36,661 bases of DNA from NCBI RefSeq assembly GCF_016405145.1, contig NZ_JAEKIA010000017.1, positions 1 through 36,661 on the forward strand, read 5' to 3'. The stretch is from Schaalia cardiffensis (GTDB lineage: Bacteria; Actinomycetota; Actinomycetes; Actinomycetales; Actinomycetaceae). Position numbers and translations under genes: made by a program. Numbering within the stretch: the stretch's first letter is position 1; every line of letters starts with the position of its first letter. This document shows, piece after piece, positions 36,640 through 36,661 of the stretch. Under the pieces are notes generated by a model that saw only the letters and a program-made list of their open reading frames with translations, was not told the DNA's origin and made no database searches.

Positions 36640-36661
36640 GGGCACCTTGAAGGAGGTGCCC
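36640..36661 (+). terminator. Terminator hairpin after the malic enzyme gene, at the window edge
   Basis: GGGCACC pairs with GGTGCCC around an 8-nt loop, 62 bp after the stop. Any T-run would lie beyond the window. Confidence 0.65.

Overview
The window looks like chromosomal DNA of a high-GC actinobacterium, most likely of the Actinomycetaceae (Actinomyces/Schaalia group). The basis is a WhiB1-type iron-sulfur regulator, a PdtaS-type sensor kinase, an 'anchored repeat'-type metal ABC transporter with surface domains found in actinobacteria, a LigA with a large insertion, an ACT-domain malic enzyme and strong GC bias at third codon positions. The assignment rests on gene families alone.

Layout. 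1-83: start of a leftward lipoprotein gene that leaves the window. 585-1606: overlapping SatD-family and DUF3307-like membrane genes. 1670-2926: leftward AAA/DUF4143 ATPase, separated by five tandem 22-bp repeats (2948-3057) from a rightward nucleoside hydrolase (3128-4084). 4237-9644: an accessory island of lower GC and heavy decay. It holds an HsdM fragment, a zinc-ribbon/nuclease gene broken by two stops, two serine-recombinase C-terminal remnants flanking one intact DUF4062 gene, and a degenerate IS481-like element with recognisable terminal inverted repeats.

9710-14456: a four-gene metal-uptake operon (lipoprotein binding protein with an embedded surface domain, membrane-anchored surface protein, ATPase, permease) behind a perfect 18-bp inverted repeat. 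14761-17656: fumC and an MFS transporter, leftward. 17778-18332: a YjbR-like gene, rightward. 18341-21006: a leftward group OsmC, EcsC-like, thyA, folA. 21232-21705: a DUF2505 gene. 21794-23254: pdtaS. 23474-23722: whiB1. 23857-27360: a large FHA-FtsK/EssC-like ATPase, divergent from ligA (27600-29960). 30064-31329: a cardiolipin-synthase-like phospholipase D protein, divergent from gatCAB (31431-34728), which ends in a strong terminator. 35126-36577: an ACT-domain malic enzyme ending in a terminator at the window edge.

How it fits together. Most of the window is housekeeping: NAD-ligase, thymidylate/folate pair, tRNA-dependent amidation, fumarase, malic enzyme. Two features recur. At least eight genes have a -10-like hexamer placed 6-7 nt before the start codon and no good ribosome binding site, which suggests leaderless mRNAs. 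Short tandem repeats of 13-22 bp sit at many gene boundaries. No tRNA, rRNA or CRISPR array was recognised.
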